A stretch of 16,484 bases of DNA from Chloroflexota bacterium (GTDB lineage: Bacteria > Chloroflexota > Dehalococcoidia > GIF9 > UBA5629). The position numbers and the translations under genes were made by a program. The first letter of the stretch is position 1, and every line of letters begins with the position of its first letter. The DNA lies in assembly GCA_026389635.1 (NCBI GenBank), contig JAPLHM010000207.1:1-16484 (forward strand). Reading direction: 5' to 3'. Of this stretch, positions 13,043 to 16,484 are shown in pieces. Under the pieces are notes generated by a model that worked only from the letters and a program-made list of their open reading frames with translations, had not been told where the DNA came from and searched no databases.

Positions 13043-15406
13043 TCACGTCAATTTACGCAGGTCCTGCTGCTCTATTATGTCGATTCTTTGCTGCATTGCA
13101 AATTGCTTGGCCTGTGTGCTTATCTCCGTCAGACCCAGGAATACTTTATTGCGAATACCCGCGTCAAAGGCCGCGGCATCGAACCTTGATAGTTCATCCA
13201 GGCCAACCGGTTGGCCCGTTTCGCTGCCGATGCCGATGGCAACCGTGGGTACGACAATTTTATCATCACGCCTGGCAAAAATATCGAAGATGTGTTCGAT
13301 ACCTGATTTGCCCAGAATGAGAGCCCTTTCGTACACTTCATAACCCCTGTTGCGGAGGAATCTCACAATGATGCCCCTTGCATTGGTCGCAATTGACCCG
13401 GTACGGTTTTCTCCCGCTTCCACCCTGCTCTGCATACCTATATTGGAACGGTCAAGGTGGGTGATATCTGCAACCACAGTTGCAAGAGTTTTGGCTTCAA
13501 AAGCCCTGATCATCTGCCGGCCAGCGAAATTCAATGCCTCCTGCCCGAGCCTGGGAATGGCTATTACTACTTTATAGTTTATACCGATGTCATAAGCCCT
13601 CGTATCGAACCTGAAAAGCGCCTCGAGTCCAACCTCTGGTTCCCCGGAAGGGGCGACCAGGATACCTATACCAAGATTGATCTTGGTAATAATATCGTCC
13701 CTGATAGCAAGCACATCCACTGTATGCACTGCACCCGAACGGCCCGTCAATTGCGCCAACTCGTGCACCTGGTAGCCTTGGTGCTTGAGGAAATCCACAA
13801 GCTGAGTTTTTGGTTTAAGCTGGAATTCCAGCCAGCCCTTTTTATCGGGGCTGAACTGGTATGAATATGCCTCAATTTCTCTCAACTCTTCGGCCGCCCA
13901 AATTTTACGTGTTTTCATATTGCGCCATTTCACGACCGGCACGGTGGAGACCTCGCTACAATCCTGGCACCTGTAATGTATGCCGACGTTGCGGTAATCG
14001 GTGCCAATCAATCTCAAATCCTTGCGGCACTTTGGACACACGTACCTGCTTTCCTGTTTAAAATCCCTGTCGAGTCCAACATATCCACAGGAAAAATGTT
14101 CCACAAGTTGTCCTTTGACTATATTGGACGAATCACAACGGGGACACCTTTCGATAGGAACAAGCTGAAATAGTCCGTCAGGGTCAACATAAAATTTTTC
14201 ATACGATTGCTTGATTAATATGCCACTGTTGGCGAGGGCCTCAAGTATGTTTATGGTGTCAACCTCAGAAGTGTCGAGCAGGCTGTTAACGGACGGGTAA
14301 GCGAACCCCCTTTTGTAGCTGAAATCGACAACAGGATTGATATCGGGAAGCTTGCCGCTCACCAGTGCATCCACGAGCTTGATAATCCTCGGATCCTCGA
14401 GGACGGCAGCCCCTGTCTCTTCCGGTACAGGATGCGCCGGTACCCTGGCCACGGAAGTAGATTGCTGCGCCGGAGGATTGACAACAAAGGGCGCTGTGGG
14501 CTGCCGTTTGACGTCGCGCCCAAGCGGGGGAACTACCACGGGCGCCTGCTCCTGCCACTGAGGGGCCACCGGGACAGGAACTATCCCCGCCGGCTTTTCC
14601 AGCGCCTCCTGAATCGGGTTTACCGGGGTCGAGGGCATAGCCGGAGGTTTCGGCGGAACCACCGGCTGCACATATGCCTGTCGCGCCGGCGGCGTCTGAG
14701 GCTGCAGAGGAGATTCAAATTGCTGGGGCTCGGACCGAGGCTTGACGGCTATCTGTTCCTGCGCCGGCGCTGCCTGTTGCCGAACGTCTATTTGAGGCTC
14801 AACTGGCATAGGCGGGCGTTGACTGTAAACCGGGCCGCGGACTTCGGGCTCCGGAGTCGCGGGTGGTGCGTGGGCGGGTTCCGGTGTAGGTACAGGTTGC
14901 CGGGCAGCCGTTGGGGTATACGCTTCCTTTTCTTCAAACTTTGGCCTGACAGGAATAGCTTCAGCCCTTGCGGGGGCAACAGCATCCTTCGGTGGAGGCG
15001 CTGCCACCGGCTTCACAGCCGCAGCTTCAACGACCTCCTTCTCAGCACCGGGCCGCCTCAAGAGGGCTTTAATACGCGCCAGTAGCTCCCTAGGGCTGAT
15101 AGGTTTACGCAAATAAAGGTCGAAACCCAGTTCCTCTACGCGGGACCATGCATCTGAGTCCGGGATGGTTCCGAGAAGAACTATCAGGGCACCCTGCTGC
15201 TGCCTGACCTTGAGACATGCTTCATAACCGCTGACATCCGACAGTTCATCGTCAATTACTATGACATCAAAATTGTTTTTGTCCATCAGCACCAGCCCGT
15301 CAAGGCAGCCCGACATACCGGTCGCCTCGAGCCCACTCTGCTGCAGGATCTCGATGTTCTTTTCTTTTAACACGTGATCACTTGAAAGAAAGAGAACCTG
15401 ATTCAT
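13043..15406 (-). CDS. Receiver domain - proline-rich linker - TackOD1-like zinc module - twin nuclease-fold-like domains
   Basis: A 787-residue cytoplasmic protein of unusual build. Residues 1-118 form a receiver domain: likely phosphorylated Asp52 (VIVIDDELSD), Thr80 and Lys101 (LYLRKPIS); only one acidic residue, Asp10, remains of the usual pair in strand 1. Residues 125-330 are a Pro/Ala/Gln/Val-rich linker. Residues 335-415 look like a winged helix (NILEALANSGILIK), running into a cysteine cluster: C421/C424, C440, C457/C460, C480/C483. This arrangement, with YVCPKCRKDLRLIGTDY, resembles the Thaumarchaeal output domain TackOD1. Residues 535-645 and 679-785 are two copies of one domain (GYxV, G-[RK]-SG, H-x-x-D-[VI]-x-A-x-RDD, VGL-x-x-L-x-RFD, KV). 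It resembles a PD-(D/E)XK fold, but the expected E-x-K strand reads LGIGI or AIGIG. Ribosome binding site GAGGG (15418-15414). It probably acts as an output partner of the adjacent two-component system. Confidence 0.8.
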   Translation of the reverse strand: MNQVLFLSSDHVLKEKNIEILQQSGLEATGMSGCLDGLVLMDKNNFDVIVIDDELSDVSGYEACLKVRQQQGALIVLLGTIPDSDAWSRVEELGFDLYLRKPISPRELLARIKALLRRPGAEKEVVEAAAVKPVAAPPPKDAVAPARAEAIPVRPKFEEKEAYTPTAARQPVPTPEPAHAPPATPEPEVRGPVYSQRPPMPVEPQIDVRQQAAPAQEQIAVKPRSEPQQFESPLQPQTPPARQAYVQPVVPPKPPAMPSTPVNPIQEALEKPAGIVPVPVAPQWQEQAPVVVPPLGRDVKRQPTAPFVVNPPAQQSTSVARVPAHPVPEETGAAVLEDPRIIKLVDALVSGKLPDINPVVDFSYKRGFAYPSVNSLLDTSEVDTINILEALANSGILIKQSYEKFYVDPDGLFQLVPIERCPRCDSSNIVKGQLVEHFSCGYVGLDRDFKQESRYVCPKCRKDLRLIGTDYRNVGIHYRCQDCSEVSTVPVVKWRNMKTRKIWAAEELREIEAYSYQFSPDKKGWLEFQLKPKTQLVDFLKHQGYQVHELAQLTGRSGAVHTVDVLAIRDDIITKINLGIGILVAPSGEPEVGLEALFRFDTRAYDIGINYKVVIAIPRLGQEALNFAGRQMIRAFEAKTLATVVADITHLDRSNIGMQSRVEAGENRTGSIATNARGIIVRFLRNRGYEVYERALILGKSGIEHIFDIFARRDDKIVVPTVAIGIGSETGQPVGLDELSRFDAAAFDAGIRNKVFLGLTEISTQAKQFAMQQRIDIIEQQDLRKLT

Positions 15407-15451
15407 AACCAGTCCCTCACGCTCATAAAACCAATATTTTTGTTCATCACT

Positions 15452-16201
15452 TTACACATATTCAACCGCATTTTGAGCGATTTTGTAACCATTCTCGGCC
15501 TGGACAATTATTTCAGGGCTGTCCGGGTTATCCTCCAATTTCTCACGCAGGCGGCGTATATACTGCTGCAGGTGTGCCGTGGAATCTGCATACTCTATTC
15601 CCCAGATCTTGGTGAGTATATCTTCCCCTGATATTGCCTTGCCTTCATGCGCAATAAGATACTTCAACAGGGTTAACTCCGTGGCAGTCAGCTTAAACTG
15701 TTCCCCACCTTTTTGCACCAACCCTTTTGATACGTCCATCCTGACCCTCTTTTCCACTGTCACAGCTTTAGCCACAACTGCCGGTTTATCAGCTATGGCC
15801 ACCTTCTTTTTGTCGGCCCCCCATTTCTGACGGTGACGCAGCACGGCCCTGACGCGTGAAAGCAACTCATTATGATTAAAAGGCTTGACTACATAATCGT
15901 CGGCGCCCATCTCCAGGCCCCTCACCTTGTCAGTCTCTTCACCTCTTACAGTCAATATAATCACGGGCACATCGCTGTGGCTGCGTATCTCCTTCAGAAC
16001 CTTCATCCCATCCATGTCAGGCAATCCAAGGTCAAGCAGGACCATATCAGGCTTCTCAGACTTCATCAAAGACAGCCCCTCTACGCCCCTGACTGCCTGA
16101 ATTACTGTGGATTCCGGCACGTGCATCTCAAATATCAGGCAGATCACCTCTCTGATATCCGCATTATCCTCAATAAGCAGGATTTTTAACTGTCCCCGCA
16201 T
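15452..16201 (-). CDS. OmpR/PhoB-family response regulator
   Basis: A 249-residue two-domain regulator. The receiver domain (1-123) is complete: Glu11-Asp12, phosphorylated Asp57 in VLLDLGLPDMDG, Thr84 in IILTVRG, and Lys106 in VVKPF. A longer than usual Lys/Ala/Val-rich linker (125-148) leads to a winged-helix DNA-binding domain (150-243) with LTATELTLLKYLIAHEGKAI, the recognition helix region STAHLQQYIRRLREKL, and a final hairpin AENGYKI. The last part departs from the common R-G-x-G-Y. Its start overlaps nothing; the histidine kinase stop is 17 bases upstream, and GGAG in that gap (about 10 bases before the ATG) is the ribosome binding site. So kinase and regulator are a co-transcribed pair. 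The DNA target is not identifiable here, but the polysaccharide genes downstream on the same strand are reasonable candidates. Confidence 0.93.
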   Translation of the reverse strand: MRGQLKILLIEDNADIREVICLIFEMHVPESTVIQAVRGVEGLSLMKSEKPDMVLLDLGLPDMDGMKVLKEIRSHSDVPVIILTVRGEETDKVRGLEMGADDYVVKPFNHNELLSRVRAVLRHRQKWGADKKKVAIADKPAVVAKAVTVEKRVRMDVSKGLVQKGGEQFKLTATELTLLKYLIAHEGKAISGEDILTKIWGIEYADSTAHLQQYIRRLREKLEDNPDSPEIIVQAENGYKIAQNAVEYV

Positions 16202-16218
16202 AAGGCTTTAGCTCCACG

Positions 16219-16484
16219 TTATTTTTCATGTATCGGCAGCGAAAAAGAAAAGATGCTGCCCTTACCGACCTCGCTCTGTACCCAGATTGCACCCCCGTGT
16301 AATTCCACGATTTGTTTGCTGATAGCCAACCCCAACCCCAACCCCGGTATTCCGGACCTGTCCGAAGATGGGTGGTAATAGGGAACAAATAGCTTGCGTT
16401 TCTCTTCATTCGGAATGCCCGGCCCGGTATCCTGCACATTGACAACCAGCCTGTTTCCATCTTTGTCAGCCCTGAGGAAGATCT
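16219..16484 (-). CDS. Sensor histidine kinase, C-terminal ATPase fragment (runs off right edge)
   Basis: Only the last 87 residues or so are present; the frame is open to the window edge. It reads IFLRADKDGNRLVVNVQ, then DTGPGIPNEEKRKLFVPYY (G1 box D-x-G-x-G and F box), GLGLGLAISKQIVELHGG (G2 box), and WVQSEVGKGSIFSFSLP. These are the standard end of the HATPase_c domain of a two-component kinase. The dimerisation helix with the phosphorylated histidine, the N box and any sensor region lie outside. The gene ends 17 bases before the OmpR-type regulator, its likely partner. The short piece starting with GTG at 16437 is internal, not a separate start. Confidence 0.93.
   Translation of the reverse strand, partial: IFLRADKDGNRLVVNVQDTGPGIPNEEKRKLFVPYYHPSSDRSGIPGLGLGLAISKQIVELHGGAIWVQSEVGKGSIFSFSLPIHEK

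Noticed and set aside
12982..13050. TTGACG with a downstream TAATTC as a promoter for the glycosyltransferase
   Set aside because: The -10 match is poor and the short gap fits read-through from the upstream gene.
13457..13864. Plus-strand open frame of 135 codons
   Set aside because: Antisense to the twin C-terminal domains of the 787-residue protein, with no ribosome binding site and no recognisable family.
14432..15085. Plus-strand open frame of 217 codons, Arg- and Gly-rich
   Set aside because: It is the antisense shadow of the proline-rich linker: proline codons read backwards give Gly/Arg-rich frames without stops. No start signal or domain.

Overview
The window reads as a stretch of chromosome from an uncultured anaerobic bacterium, most likely Chloroflexota and perhaps Dehalococcoidia. 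That placement is an inference from the gene mix: many small lipoproteins, a LemA/TPM pair, DUF3795, a DUF47 protein, Ig-like lipoproteins, and a receiver protein with a TackOD1-type zinc module. No ribosomal or other phylogenetic marker is present to settle it. Base composition looks even, near 50% GC, and I see no transposase, integrase, tRNA, rRNA or CRISPR array.

Left part (1-5150): a TPM-domain gene runs off the left edge, translationally coupled to a lemA gene whose coding frame is broken by an apparent internal deletion. Rightward from a promoter near 700 come a cysteine-rich DUF3795 protein and an amino-acid-type solute-binding lipoprotein, then a DUF47/PhoU-like protein and a nitroreductase. 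On the other strand follow an RsbW-like ATPase and a cation-diffusion-facilitator-like membrane protein that lacks the family's usual metal ligands.

Middle part (5150-10400): a lipoprotein with an Ig-like domain is broken by a frameshift, with its likely C-terminal half still readable just downstream. A 12-unit TPR protein follows. Next is a divergent pair of envelope proteins: a glycoside-hydrolase-like TIM-barrel lipoprotein that probably starts at an ATT codon, and a lipoprotein with two tandem deacetylase-like domains, the first of which has lost its catalytic residues. The promoter of the second gene places its ATG at the transcription start, so its mRNA is probably leaderless.

Right part (10400-16484): five genes on the minus strand lie in transcription order: a histidine kinase (cut by the window edge), an OmpR-type response regulator, a 787-residue receiver protein, a processive family 2 glycosyltransferase, and an NDP-sugar epimerase/dehydratase. 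The layout suggests a two-component system next to exopolysaccharide synthesis genes. The 787-residue protein is the most unusual gene here. It joins a receiver domain, a proline-rich linker of about 200 residues, a TackOD1-like zinc module, and two tandem copies of a domain resembling a PD-(D/E)XK nuclease fold without an obvious catalytic E-x-K.

Two genes (lemA and the Ig lipoprotein) carry internal lesions of the same kind: a conserved segment is missing and the frame shifts. Either the genome is decaying here or the assembly collapsed locally. No gene-free gap exceeds 300 bases.
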